Shown: positions 8,756 through 16,589 of the stretch, piece after piece | Layout of the letters: every line of letters starts with the position of its first letter | Position numbering within the stretch: position 1 is the stretch's first letter | Assembly (NCBI GenBank): GCA_022820675.1 | Contig: JAJEFC010000421.1 | Coordinates: forward strand, 1-46,232 | Length of the DNA stretch: 46,232 nt | Origin: Vicinamibacteria bacterium | GTDB lineage: Bacteria > Acidobacteriota > Vicinamibacteria > Vicinamibacterales > UBA8438 | Direction of reading: 5' to 3' | The notes under the pieces: model-generated | Told to the model about the DNA's origin: nothing | The model's database searches: none | The model's input: only the letters and a program-made list of their open reading frames with translations | Translations under genes and position numbers: made by a program

Positions 8756-8991
8756 GGAACCGTTGCCTTCGGCCGGGCGCTCGCCTGGGCCGGCGGTCGC
8801 AGTCGCAGTCCGTCACCGCGCCGGGGGCCTCGTGTTCGCGACTTCGGAACCGTTGCCCTTGGCCGGGCGCTCGCCTGGGCGGGGCGGTCGCAGTCGCAGT
8901 CCGTCACCGCGCCGGGGCCTCGTGTTCGCGACTTCGGAACCGTTGCCTTTGGCCGGGCGCTCGCCTGGGCGGGGCGGTCGCCGTCGCAGTC
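8756..8991 (+). repeat. 90-bp tandem repeat, 2.6 copies
   Basis: Two full 90-bp units (8756-8845 and 8846-8935) differ at only a few positions, with one compensating 1-nt insertion and deletion, and a third unit (8936-8991) is 56 bp long. Each begins GGAACCGTTGCC and contains GGTCGCAGTCGCAGTCCGTC. The last unit ends at the stop codon of the convergent DUF2231-like gene. Because 90 is a multiple of 3, open frames run through it on both strands, but none looks like a real protein. Sequence just upstream (from about 8737) is a further degenerate edge. Confidence 0.9.
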
Positions 8992-9457
8992 ATTCCACCA
9001 ACGGTGCGGCGACGCCGACGCCGTACTCGTAGACGAGCCGGCCGCCGAGCTCGGCGGTGACCGCCAGCAGCACGAGGCCGGCGAGTCCGGCGGCTCCGAA
9101 TGCGAGATGGACCAGCCGCCGCCGCGGTTCGCCTCGTTCCAGCAGCCCGACCCGCGCCGCCGTCAGCCCGCCGAAGTAGACCACGCACCAGAGCGCCCAG
9201 GTCCAGTGCCGGTCGACGACGGGTACCGCGAGGCCCGGCGTGTAGACCTCGGGGGCGGCGGCGCGTCCCGTGAGGTAGGCGGCGGCGAGGGTCAGCCAGC
9301 CCGCCGCGTAGAGGGCCGTCGACACGGTCGCGACCGGTTCGGGGCGGCGGCGGAGCACGGCCACGAGCTCGGCCGCGAACGCGGTGACGAGCAGGCCGAT
9401 CGGCAGGTGCACGATCAGCGCATGAGCGTTGGGCACCCAGTCGAGGAGCCCGGTCAT
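8990..9457 (-). CDS. DUF2231-like four-helix membrane protein
   Basis: The 155-residue product begins MTGLLDWVPNAHALIVHLPIG and has about four hydrophobic helices (residues 12-35, 44-65, 85-103, 118-138). A histidine pair near the start of helix 1 (AHALIVH) and DRHWTWAL before helix 3 match the pattern of DUF2231-type membrane proteins, in which histidines may bind haem or metal; that is family-level inference. A GGAGG-like site lies about 12 nt upstream of the ATG at 9457. Longer in-frame upstream sequence is antisense to the ATPase gene and is not convincing. The gene converges with the MBL gene, and its stop codon lies on the last repeat unit. Confidence 0.65.
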   Translation of the reverse strand: MTGLLDWVPNAHALIVHLPIGLLVTAFAAELVAVLRRRPEPVATVSTALYAAGWLTLAAAYLTGRAAAPEVYTPGLAVPVVDRHWTWALWCVVYFGGLTAARVGLLERGEPRRRLVHLAFGAAGLAGLVLLAVTAELGGRLVYEYGVGVAAPLVE

Positions 9458-9661
9458 CGGCGGTCGCCGCCTCCGTGCGGGTGTCGCATGGTGGTGACGA
9501 TACCAGCGAACGGTCTCGCGGAACACGGTGGTTGTCGTCGAGCGTCGTGTTGACCCGCAGCCCGCGGCCAGCGCCCCGCCGTTTCCGGCCCGGGATCCGT
9601 CCTCCCCGAGTCGTCGTTCCTCACCACAGTTGCCAGGCGACGACCGGCGGCCAGGAGAAAC

Positions 9662-9697
9662 CTTGTAAATTTTCCAGAACGTGGATAAATTGCAAGG
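9662..9697 (+). promoter_or_regulatory. Operator-like dyad containing the promoter of a leaderless ATPase gene
   Basis: In otherwise GC-rich DNA, an AT-rich 35-bp dyad (9662-9696) has 15-nt arms separated by 5 nt; 12 of 15 arm positions are complementary (outer CTTG/CAAG, inner TCCA/TGGA). It contains a -35-like TTGTAA (9663-9668) and, 16 nt later, an extended -10 (TGG then ATAAAT, 9685-9690). Transcription from it would begin at or next to the ATG at 9698, leaving no room for a separated ribosome-binding site. The dyad therefore covers the whole promoter and could be an operator, possibly autoregulatory. Confidence 0.55.
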
Positions 9698-10870
9698 ATG
9701 ATTCGGCGGATCATCACGGCCGACATCGAGCGCGCCCTCGCGCGTCAGGCCGCGGTGGGGCTGATCGGGCCGCGTCAGGTCGGCAAGACGACGCTCGCGC
9801 TGGAGATCGCCCGGTCGCGCGACGCGCTCTATCTCGATCTGGAGGACCGCGACGATCGCAACCGGCTGGCCGAGCCCGCCCTGTTCCTGGACAACGTGGA
9901 GGACCGGCTCGTCATTCTCGACGAGATCCACCGGATGCCCGAGCTGTTCCAGACCCTGCGCGGCGTCATCGACAGGGGCCGGCGCCGGGGGAAGGGCAGG
10001 GGCCGGTTCCTCATCCTGGGCTCGGCGGCGATCGACCTGCTGCGGCAGTCGGGCGAGACGCTGGCCGGACGGATCGCGTACATCGACATGGCCCCGTTTT
10101 CCGCGCTCGAAGTGGAGGACACCCGCGCATCGCGAGAGAGGTTGTGGTTGCGCGGCGGCTTCCCCGACAGCTTCCTGGCCGGGAGCGACGAGGACAGCCT
10201 GGCCCTGCGCCGCGATTTCATCCGCACCTACCTGGAGCGCGACGTCGCGATGTTCGGGCCCCGCGTGCCCGCGACGACCCTCGACCGGCTGTGGACGATG
10301 CTCGCGCACCGCCAGGGAACGACGCTCAATGCCTCGGTGCTGGCGAGGGCCCTGGAGGCGAGCGTGCAGTCGGTGACCCGCTACGTCGACCTCCTGGCCG
10401 ACCTGCTGCTCGTGCGCCGCCTGCCGCCCCTGCATGCCAACGTCGGCAAGCGCCTCGTGAAGTCGCCCAAGGTCTACGTGCGCGACAGCGGCCTCGTGCA
10501 TGCCCTGCTCGGCATCGGGTCGCTGGAGCAACTCGCGGGGCATCCGGTGGTCGGCGAGAGCTGGGAGGGCTACGTCGTCGAGACGCTGGTCTCCGCGCTG
10601 CCCCCGCGCGCGAGGCCGCATTTCTACCGGACGAGCGCCGGCGCGGAGATCGATCTCGTCATCGAGCACGACGACGGCACGCGTTGGGCGATAGAGATCA
10701 AGCGATCGTTGTCGGCGAGGGTCGGCCGCGGCTTCCATCTGTCGTGCCAGGACCTCGAGCCCGCGCGCGCCTTCGTCGTCCACGCCGGAGACGACCGTTA
10801 TCCGCTCGCGGACGGCGTGGAGGCCGTCGGCGTCCGGGCGCTGGCCGGCGAGTTGCGCAGCCGCTCGTGA
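9698..10870 (+). CDS. AAA ATPase with C-terminal DUF4143 domain
   Basis: The 390-residue protein has the standard architecture of the ATP-binding DUF4143 family. Walker A is GPRQVGKTT at residues 24-32, Walker B is LVILDE at 71-76, and a sensor-like strand reads FLILGSAA. A winged-helix-like region around 200-250 and a C-terminal DUF4143 domain follow, with a PD-(D/E)xK-like core (GAEIDLVIEHDDG then WAIEIKRS). These proteins are widespread, often scattered and mobile; their role is unproven and nuclease or DNA-related functions are inference. The start MIRRIITADIE matches family N-termini, so the unusual leaderless-looking initiation appears genuine. It is monocistronic, divergent from the DUF2231-like gene. 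Confidence 0.9.
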   Translation: MIRRIITADIERALARQAAVGLIGPRQVGKTTLALEIARSRDALYLDLEDRDDRNRLAEPALFLDNVEDRLVILDEIHRMPELFQTLRGVIDRGRRRGKGRGRFLILGSAAIDLLRQSGETLAGRIAYIDMAPFSALEVEDTRASRERLWLRGGFPDSFLAGSDEDSLALRRDFIRTYLERDVAMFGPRVPATTLDRLWTMLAHRQGTTLNASVLARALEASVQSVTRYVDLLADLLLVRRLPPLHANVGKRLVKSPKVYVRDSGLVHALLGIGSLEQLAGHPVVGESWEGYVVETLVSALPPRARPHFYRTSAGAEIDLVIEHDDGTRWAIEIKRSLSARVGRGFHLSCQDLEPARAFVVHAGDDRYPLADGVEAVGVRALAGELRSRS

Positions 10871-11073
10871 CGTTCCCCTGGTCGAGGCTGGGACTCGTCG
10901 GACCTGTTCTTCGACGCCGGCGCCGACGAGGGCGATTCCCTCCATCCGTTCTGTTCCGATCCGAAACGTTCGGTTGCGTCTCGCAGGCGTTCGGCGCCGG
11001 CATGGTCCGTGATAACGTGCGCGGTAACAGGCCGCGCGGCGGACGCCGGCCTCCCCCGTGACAGGAGTGTGAG

Positions 11074-12423
11074 ATGACGGAAAGAGGCTTGCGCCGGAGC
11101 GGCGCGCGGTGGGCGGCGGGTCTGGTGGCGGGTGCGGTCTGGGTCGTCGGCTTCGGCTTCGCCTTGCCGTCGACCACCCCGCTCGCGGCGGCGGAAGACC
11201 TGCCGCTGGCCGCGCCCGAGTCGGTGGGCATGTCGGCCGAGCGGCTGCAGCGGGTCGACGACTACTTCCAGCGGTTCATCGACGACGGGCAAATCGCGGG
11301 GGCGGTGACCCTGGTGGCCCGGCGGGGCCAGGTGGTGCATCACTCCGCGGTGGGGTGGCGGCATCGGGAGGCGGAGGTGCCCATGACCACCGACGCCATC
11401 TTCACCCTGATGTCGATGACCAAGCCCATCGTCTCGGCCGCCCTCATGATGCTGTTCGAGGAGGGCCGCTTCCGGCTCGACGACCCCATCGCCGACTGGA
11501 TTCCCGAGTACGCGGACCACATGGTCCTCGAGCGCGACGGGCCCCGCTGGCGGCGGGTCGCCGAGGCCCGGCCGGTCACCATCCGCCACGTGCTGACCCA
11601 CACCTCGGGCCTGACCCTGAATCCGAACAACGCCGGTCTGTCGGACGAGGAGCGCCGCCACGTCACCAACGACGGAGAGCCGTTCGCGACCATCGGCGAG
11701 CGGATCGCGCGGGCCGCGGGCATTCCGGGGGCGTTCCATCCCGGCGACGAGTGGCAGTACGGCTCGTCCACCGACTACGTCGCGGTCCTCGTGGAGAAGA
11801 TCTCGGGCCAGCCCATCGACGTGTTCCTGAAGGAGCGCATCTTCGAGCCCCTCGGCATGCACGACACGTTCTACAACGTGCCCCGCGAGAAGGTCGATCG
11901 GGTGGCGGCCGTGTACCGCCCGACCGACGACGGCAAGTCGGAGCTGATGCGAGCGCCGGAGTTCCGCGAGCCGACGACGTACTTCCCGGGGGTGGCGGGG
12001 CTGAACGGCACGTCGTCCGACTATTTCCGCTTCGCCCAGATGATCGCGAACGGCGGCGAGCTCGACGGGGTGCGGCTGCTGGGGCGCATGACCGTCGACC
12101 TGATGATCAGCAACCACACCGGCGCCAAGGACGTCTACGTCCGCGGGCCCGGGTACGGGTTCGGCCTCGGCTTCGGGGTGCTCGTCGACCCGACGAAGTC
12201 GTTCGACGCGCTGTCGCCCGGCAGCTACGGCTGGGGCGGCGCCTACGGCACGCTGTACTGGGCGGACCCGGTGGAGGACCTCGTCGGCCTCATGTTCATC
12301 CAGCTCCCCGGTCACGGGCCGCTGAACATCCGGCAGCGGTTCACCAACGTCGTCACCCAGGCGGTGGTCGACAGTTGGGCCGACCAGCGGCCGCGGATCC
12401 TCGGGTACGACATCCCGCGGTGA
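11074..12423 (+). CDS. Serine hydrolase of the class C beta-lactamase/family VIII esterase group
   Basis: The 449-residue exported protein has an N-terminal hydrophobic segment (14-41) and the beta-lactamase-fold catalytic set: SMTK (Ser114, Lys117) as SxxK, YGS (Tyr229-Ser231) as the YxN/S tyrosine motif, and WGGAYG (387-392) in place of the KTG box. That combination is typical of EstB-like family VIII esterases and related serine hydrolases rather than true AmpC. The likely reaction is hydrolysis of small esters or lactones in the periplasm; beta-lactam activity cannot be excluded. ATG at 11074 has AGGAG about 7 nt upstream. It is a single gene converging on the tannase-like gene, with a strong hairpin between them. 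Confidence 0.88.
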   Translation: MTERGLRRSGARWAAGLVAGAVWVVGFGFALPSTTPLAAAEDLPLAAPESVGMSAERLQRVDDYFQRFIDDGQIAGAVTLVARRGQVVHHSAVGWRHREAEVPMTTDAIFTLMSMTKPIVSAALMMLFEEGRFRLDDPIADWIPEYADHMVLERDGPRWRRVAEARPVTIRHVLTHTSGLTLNPNNAGLSDEERRHVTNDGEPFATIGERIARAAGIPGAFHPGDEWQYGSSTDYVAVLVEKISGQPIDVFLKERIFEPLGMHDTFYNVPREKVDRVAAVYRPTDDGKSELMRAPEFREPTTYFPGVAGLNGTSSDYFRFAQMIANGGELDGVRLLGRMTVDLMISNHTGAKDVYVRGPGYGFGLGFGVLVDPTKSFDALSPGSYGWGGAYGTLYWADPVEDLVGLMFIQLPGHGPLNIRQRFTNVVTQAVVDSWADQRPRILGYDIPR

Positions 12424-12461
12424 CGCGCGGCGGCCGTTGACGGATGCCTTTGTCCCCACGA

Positions 12462-12491
12462 GACCGGCGAGCCGCAAGGGGCTCGCCGGTC
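12462..12491. terminator. Strong 12-bp hairpin between convergent genes
   Basis: GACCGGCGAGCC (12462-12473) and GGCTCGCCGGTC (12480-12491) are perfect inverted repeats around a 6-nt loop, 39 nt after the stop of the serine hydrolase gene. No T-run follows on either strand, so a canonical intrinsic terminator is not proved; it may block transcription from both sides or protect 3' ends. The rest of 12492-12702 shows no gene. Confidence 0.55.
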
Positions 12492-12702
12492 GACTGCTGT
12501 ACGGTCAGGGCCGCCTCGGCCGTTCCCGCCGTGACCACGGGCCGCGTGTCCGGCGGGCCTGGCGAGCCCGTCGGCCTGAACCCGATCTTCGCCCGGTGGC
12601 ACATCAAGAAGGCGGCGTGTCCAGCAGGCCCGCCGAACCTCCTCGGGCGCATGCCGCAGGGCATTCCGCTACGGGCCGGCGTGTACTCCCGATCAGTCCC
12701 TA

Positions 12703-14307
12703 TCAGTCCGGCGTGACGCAACTGAAGTTCGCGGCGTCGTCGGTGCTGCCGGCGCCGTTCCACCGGGCCACCTGGGGATAGGGGCAGAGCGGCCGCGTGC
12801 GCACCACCTCGCCGCCCTCGAGCTTCGAGGCGACGATGCGCTCGGGGGCGCGGCCCTCTTCCACCCACGCCTCGAGGGCCGACAGGGCGTCGAAGGTGTC
12901 GGGCCCCGGCCCGCCGCGGCAGTGGCCCATGCCCGGCGCCATGAACAGCCGGAAGAACTCCTGCGTGTCGGCCAGCGCGGCGTCCGCGTCGGCGCCGCCC
13001 CCCACCGTGCTCACCACCTCCTCGTAGTAGTCGATGGTGCCGAGGGGCGAGATGTCGGCGTCGCTCCACCCGTGATAGAGCAGCAGCTTGCCGCCGGCGT
13101 CGCGCAGGGGGCGCAGGTCGGGGTCGTTCGCGTCCAGCGCGGGGCCGGTCCGTTCCAGGGCCACCGGCAGGTCGCGGCCGTAGTCCCACGAGCGGAAGTT
13201 CCAGTCGGGGTCGCCGAACACCATGTACCGCATGAAGTCGTTCGCGGCCAGGTAGTGGGTGCTCCGGAACCGCTCGGGTCCGGTGACCCAGCGCGACCAG
13301 CCGCCGGGGTCGTCCTCGCCGCCCGGCACGAGGCCCGGGTAGATGACCTCGCCGCCCGCGGTGGTCGGGCCGCGCCAGATGTCCTTCACCGCCTGCACCT
13401 GCTTCGGGGTGAGGCAGCTTGCCTCGTCAGCTCCTACGCCGCACGTCACCGCTGCCGGGTCGAAGTCGCAGGCGCGCGGGTCGTCGAGCACGCCGTCCTC
13501 GATGCCGTCGATGGCGTCGCACGCGGCGGTGACCGCGCGGCCGAGCAGCACCGCCTTGGCCGGCGGGATCCAGCTCTCGGGGTCGTCGAGGGTCGCCAGG
13601 GCGTACCAGAGGTGGGCCCCCGCGTAGAAGCGGGTCCAGTCGTGGGCGGGGTTGCCGACGACGAGGCCGTCGAAGTCGTCGGGATACCGCTGCGCCTCCA
13701 TCAGGCCCTGCTGCCCGCCCTTCGAGCAGCCGACGTAGTAGGCCTGCGCGGGCGCCGTGCCGTAGAACGCCTCGGTGATCGCCTTGCCGTGGACGGCGGT
13801 GAGGTGCAGCGACCGGTGGCCGAAGTCCTCGACGAGGTCGGGGCGGCCGAGGGCCCAGCTCGCGTCGAACCCCCCGGCGCGCTGCACGTGCCCGGTGTCG
13901 GTGCTCGACGTGGCGTAGCCGCGGCCGAGGGCGCCGGCCATGGCCCCGTAGCTGATCGTCCCCGCCATGCCGCCGTTGCCGGCGGTGTGGAACTTGCCGT
14001 TCCAGGTGTCCGCGGGCAGCCACACCTCGAAATTGACGGCGGGCTCGCTCGTGGCGGCGACGCGGCAGAACGCCGGCACCTCGAGCGGCCGCGCCGCGCC
14101 GGGCGGCGTGAACTCGCCCGCCGGCACCGCTTCGACGAGCCGGATGGCGGTGTCGGGCAGCGCGAGGCCGGCCAGCGCCGTGCACGCCGTGGACTCCGCG
14201 GACCGGGCCGCGCTTCCCGACTGAGCGGCGCCCCGGGTGGATACGGCCGTCGTGGCCAGCAGCGCCGCCGCGGCGGCGCATCCGAACAGCGTCATCGGTC
14301 TACGCAT
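12703..14307 (-). CDS. Tannase/feruloyl esterase family hydrolase
   Basis: The 534-residue protein has a signal peptide (about 1-28) and the defining features of the tannase family. The nucleophile motif is GCSKGG (Cys194, Ser195), Asp416 lies in HGWSD and His462-Cys463 in GHCRGG, forming the CS-D-HC arrangement in which a disulfide links the residues beside catalytic Ser and His. Further cysteines at 280, 289 and 298 lie in the lid domain. The expected reaction is hydrolysis of an ester such as a galloyl or feruloyl ester of plant phenolics, outside the cytoplasm. ATG at 14307 has GAGGAG about 9 nt upstream; the 87 in-frame residues before it lack any export signal and are not used. No partner genes adjoin it. 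Confidence 0.9.
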   Translation of the reverse strand: MRRPMTLFGCAAAAALLATTAVSTRGAAQSGSAARSAESTACTALAGLALPDTAIRLVEAVPAGEFTPPGAARPLEVPAFCRVAATSEPAVNFEVWLPADTWNGKFHTAGNGGMAGTISYGAMAGALGRGYATSSTDTGHVQRAGGFDASWALGRPDLVEDFGHRSLHLTAVHGKAITEAFYGTAPAQAYYVGCSKGGQQGLMEAQRYPDDFDGLVVGNPAHDWTRFYAGAHLWYALATLDDPESWIPPAKAVLLGRAVTAACDAIDGIEDGVLDDPRACDFDPAAVTCGVGADEASCLTPKQVQAVKDIWRGPTTAGGEVIYPGLVPGGEDDPGGWSRWVTGPERFRSTHYLAANDFMRYMVFGDPDWNFRSWDYGRDLPVALERTGPALDANDPDLRPLRDAGGKLLLYHGWSDADISPLGTIDYYEEVVSTVGGGADADAALADTQEFFRLFMAPGMGHCRGGPGPDTFDALSALEAWVEEGRAPERIVASKLEGGEVVRTRPLCPYPQVARWNGAGSTDDAANFSCVTPD

Positions 14308-14580
14308 CGTTTCGTGCTCCTCTGTCGAGTGCATTCCACCACGGCTACCCTGGGGGCGGCAAGGCTCAATGGTGGTCCCGGCGTCGCCGCGGGCCGAGGT
14401 CGGCGGGCGACCCCGAGGCGAACGGAGCTCCGTCGTCAAGCGTGGGCGGCGCTTCCGACGCGAACGCCGGCGAACATCCGCGGCAGGATGCCGAGCGACT
14501 CGATCCCGCCCTTCATCACTGTTCCTTTGTGATGACCCGGGGTTACGCGAGCAGAATTGTGACGACAACCACGGATGGCC

Positions 14581-15018
14581 TCATGCAGCCTCCCCGACGG
14601 TCACGCTGACCCGCTTGCCCAACCGGCGCAAGGCGCGGTCGATCGTTGCCGACTTGGTGGCATGGTCCGGATTCAGCATGCGCCGGACTTCGCTCTCGGC
14701 AACGTCGAGATCCCGGGCGAGACGGCGTTGCGACACACCAGCCTTGCGGAACGCCTCGTAGAGTGCCGCCTTCAGTGCAATCGGCACCGGCGGCACGACG
14801 AGAGGCCGGCGCTTGGTGGCGCGCGACGGCTCGGGCAAGCCCCTGCCCTCCCGCATCGTCGCCGCGATCAGCTCACGAAGCAGATCCCTGGCTTCGGCCA
14901 GCGCCTCGTCCCGGGTCGCACCGTCCGTTGCGCCCCACCCGAAATCGGGGAACGTTGCGACATGACGGCCGTCCTCGTCGCGTTCGATTTCGGCGGGATA
15001 GTCGTACGTGTCAGGCAT
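14581..15018 (-). CDS. hicB: HicB-type antitoxin with C-terminal DNA-binding domain
   Basis: The 145-residue protein begins YDYPAEIERDEDGRHVATFP, the partly degraded RNase H-like HicB fold with a TRDEALAEARDLL helix. It continues with a C-terminal helix-turn-helix (about 85-125, VSQRRLARDLDVAESEVRRM). It should neutralise the HicA RNase and repress the operon. It lies 43 nt downstream of hicA on the same strand, the usual toxin-first order. The ATG at 15018 is just before the conserved fold; its ribosome-binding site is weak. Confidence 0.88.
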   Translation of the reverse strand: MPDTYDYPAEIERDEDGRHVATFPDFGWGATDGATRDEALAEARDLLRELIAATMREGRGLPEPSRATKRRPLVVPPVPIALKAALYEAFRKAGVSQRRLARDLDVAESEVRRMLNPDHATKSATIDRALRRLGKRVSVTVGEAA

Positions 15019-15061
15019 GAGTTCGGTTCTCTTCGCTCCGGGCAGCTCCGATATTCCGCCG

Positions 15062-15274
15062 CTAGATGTCGTCCCCGTCGATTTCGAGATCGTCGAGCAT
15101 CTTCGCGAGCAGTCCCTTGCCGATCTCCTTCTTCCGGTCCTTGACGGTCGTCTTGCGGTCACCCGCGTAGAGCGTGCCGTGCGATCCCGGTCCTTCCGAC
15201 GCCACGAAGCGCACGGCCAGATTCCAGCCCTTCGCCCATTTGCGGACCTTCGCGATGAACTGCCGGCCATTCAT
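15062..15274 (-). CDS. hicA: HicA-type mRNA interferase toxin
   Basis: The 70-residue protein has the HicA double-stranded-RNA-binding-like fold, with the catalytic histidine expected in EGPGSHGTLY (His32) and a C-terminal KEIGKGLLAKMLDDLEI helix. HicA toxins cleave mRNA and are held by HicB. The N-terminus MNGRQFIAKVRKWAK is typical in spacing. The ATG at 15274 lies only 6 nt beyond a good -10 element, so the mRNA may be leaderless. Confidence 0.85.
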   Translation of the reverse strand: MNGRQFIAKVRKWAKGWNLAVRFVASEGPGSHGTLYAGDRKTTVKDRKKEIGKGLLAKMLDDLEIDGDDI

Positions 15275-15280
15275 CGGGGC

Positions 15281-15310
15281 ATCGTGTCAGCCGCCACGGG
15301 CGACAGTCAA
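15281..15310 (-). promoter_or_regulatory. Candidate hicAB promoter, leaderless arrangement
   Basis: On the minus strand a -35 TTGACT (15305-15310) is followed after 18 nt by CACGAT preceded by TGA (15281-15286), an extended -10-like element. The predicted start site falls at the A of the hicA ATG (15274). The same TGnCACGAT element occurs in the PadR promoter at 37541-37546. Confidence 0.5.
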
Positions 15311-15813
15311 GGACAATTGCGCGCATTTTCGTACGCAACCCCCGGCGGAACTTGGCATGACGGCGCCCACGTTGGCGTCGTGCAGGCTGCCCCCCCGCGC
15401 CGCCGCCTGGGAGCCGTCCGCCGGTCTCCGCTCCAGCCGGGCGCGCAGCCTCGTCGCGCCGGCCTTGAGCCTCTCAGACCGCCCTGCCGGCGCGCCGCGC
15501 CGCCGGCGTGGAGCCGGTTCAGGCGTTGCGGGTCGAGTAGCGGGCCAAGTCGCGTTCCAACCGCCGGCGGGTCTTCCGTGGTTCCCCGCTGCCAGGTTGG
15601 GGAGCCCACGGCGCCGAACGGGGCGCGGGTACGGATCGACGTTCGCGACATCTACGGCGCACTCCGCGCCACGCCCGGTCAGGCGCTCTTCCGGCTCCGG
15701 AGACAGTGCTACAGGAGTACCAAGGTGTCGAGAGCGCCGGCGAAGTGGGTGAGCACACGCTGGTTGATGTGCGGGGTCGAAGCGTGAATCTGGCGTGTCA
15801 CGGCCGGTGACCT
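15311..15813. other. Intergenic DNA without a recognisable gene
   Basis: About 500 bp separate hicA from the methyltransferase gene. All frames were considered; the open ones are of arginine/alanine/proline composition typical of GC-rich non-coding DNA. The stretch contains GC-rich inverted repeats around 15490-15515 (GCCGGCG-type). It could hold decayed genes, but none could be identified. Confidence 0.5.
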
Positions 15814-16506
15814 CTACGCGGGCTCCCGACGGTGCGATTGCGGCACGATGACTGGCGGTCTCTCCGCCCGGAAGCAGGCATAGTTCTGGGCGGGGGTCGG
15901 CGCCTCCAGCTCCGCCTCGAACACCCGCAGGCACTCGGCCGTCTCGAATCCGACCCGGCGCAGCAAGTCGAGGTGCGTCGCGATGGGGAACCGGCCGGGC
16001 TCGTACTCCTGAAGTGCGCCGTCGGGCTTGATGAAGTCGCCGTTCAGCAGCAGCCCCCGGCTGCCGAGGACCCTCGCGCATCCCGTGTAGACATGCTCGA
16101 CCTCGTGCTGGCCTCCCAGGTCGTGCAGGGCCCAGGTCGAGACGATGGCGTCCACCGGGCCCTCCAGCGCCTTCCACCACCCGTCGGCCAGCAGGTCGGT
16201 CTGCGTGAAGGCGGCGCGGTCCGCGTGGCGTCGCAGCCGGCGGGCGGCGATGTCGAGCATCGGGCGGGAGAAGTCGAGGCCCTGGTAGCGGGCGGCGGGG
16301 AGGGCGTCCAGCAGATGGGCCGCGAGGTAGCCGGGGCCGACGCCCAGCTCGACGATGCGGCCGTCGGGGGGCACCCGGCCCCGCAACTCGGCCAGCATCA
16401 GGTCGAACAGGGCGAGGCGGTCGGGGGTCGGCTCGAAGCGTTCCGCCCAGTCGGCGGCGTACTCGGGGTCGTGGAACTCGTGGTCCGCGCCGACGATTGC
16501 TGTCAT
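15814..16506 (-). CDS. Class I SAM-dependent methyltransferase
   Basis: The 230-residue protein has the Rossmann-type AdoMet motif ELGVGPGYLAAHLL (about residues 52-65), an acidic motif II (YQGLDFSRPMLDIA) and a post-II strand DAIVSTWALHDL, the standard class I methyltransferase layout. The substrate cannot be deduced. It is the last gene of the minus-strand catabolic-looking cluster, 83 nt after the acyl-CoA synthetase stop. The ATG at 16506 has GGGAG about 9 nt upstream. The start region lies in a 44-bp tandem duplication: a second copy upstream also carries an ATG and the first seven codons, but it runs out of frame. Confidence 0.8.
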   Translation of the reverse strand: MTAIVGADHEFHDPEYAADWAERFEPTPDRLALFDLMLAELRGRVPPDGRIVELGVGPGYLAAHLLDALPAARYQGLDFSRPMLDIAARRLRRHADRAAFTQTDLLADGWWKALEGPVDAIVSTWALHDLGGQHEVEHVYTGCARVLGSRGLLLNGDFIKPDGALQEYEPGRFPIATHLDLLRRVGFETAECLRVFEAELEAPTPAQNYACFRAERPPVIVPQSHRREPA

Positions 16507-16568
16507 GGTCGTGCTCCCGATTCGTGGCCCGCGCCGACAATTGCCGTCATGGTCGTGCGCCTGGTTCG
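16481..16568 (-). repeat. 44-bp tandem duplication of the methyltransferase start region
   Basis: The segments 16481-16524 and 16525-16568 are about 38/44 identical, with the best-conserved 34 nt at 16481-16514 and 16525-16558. Each contains an ATG followed by codons for TAIVGA on the minus strand. Since 44 is not a multiple of three, the upstream ATG (16550 side) leads into a different frame, reading a short peptide across the true start. This may be a neutral duplication or a small upstream ORF affecting translation. Confidence 0.75.
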
Positions 16569-16589
16569 GGTCCGCCGCGACGAGCGGGA

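Noticed and set aside
8756..8991. CRISPR array
   Set aside because: Units are contiguous 90-bp tandem repeats with no unique spacers between short repeats and no cas genes nearby.
8990..10945. 651-residue minus-strand ORF joining the DUF2231-like protein to sequence opposite the DUF4143 ATPase
   Set aside because: Only the last 155 residues look like protein; the earlier part is antisense to a well-supported ATPase gene.
12922..14532. 536-residue plus-strand frame opposite the tannase-like gene
   Set aside because: Composition of a shadow frame (GVRGQ, RRAGRR), and the minus strand encodes a complete tannase.
15287..16540. 417-residue minus-strand frame overlapping the methyltransferase and the gap after it
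   Set aside because: It is out of frame with the AdoMet motif and rich in PRRP-type residues; no domain seen.
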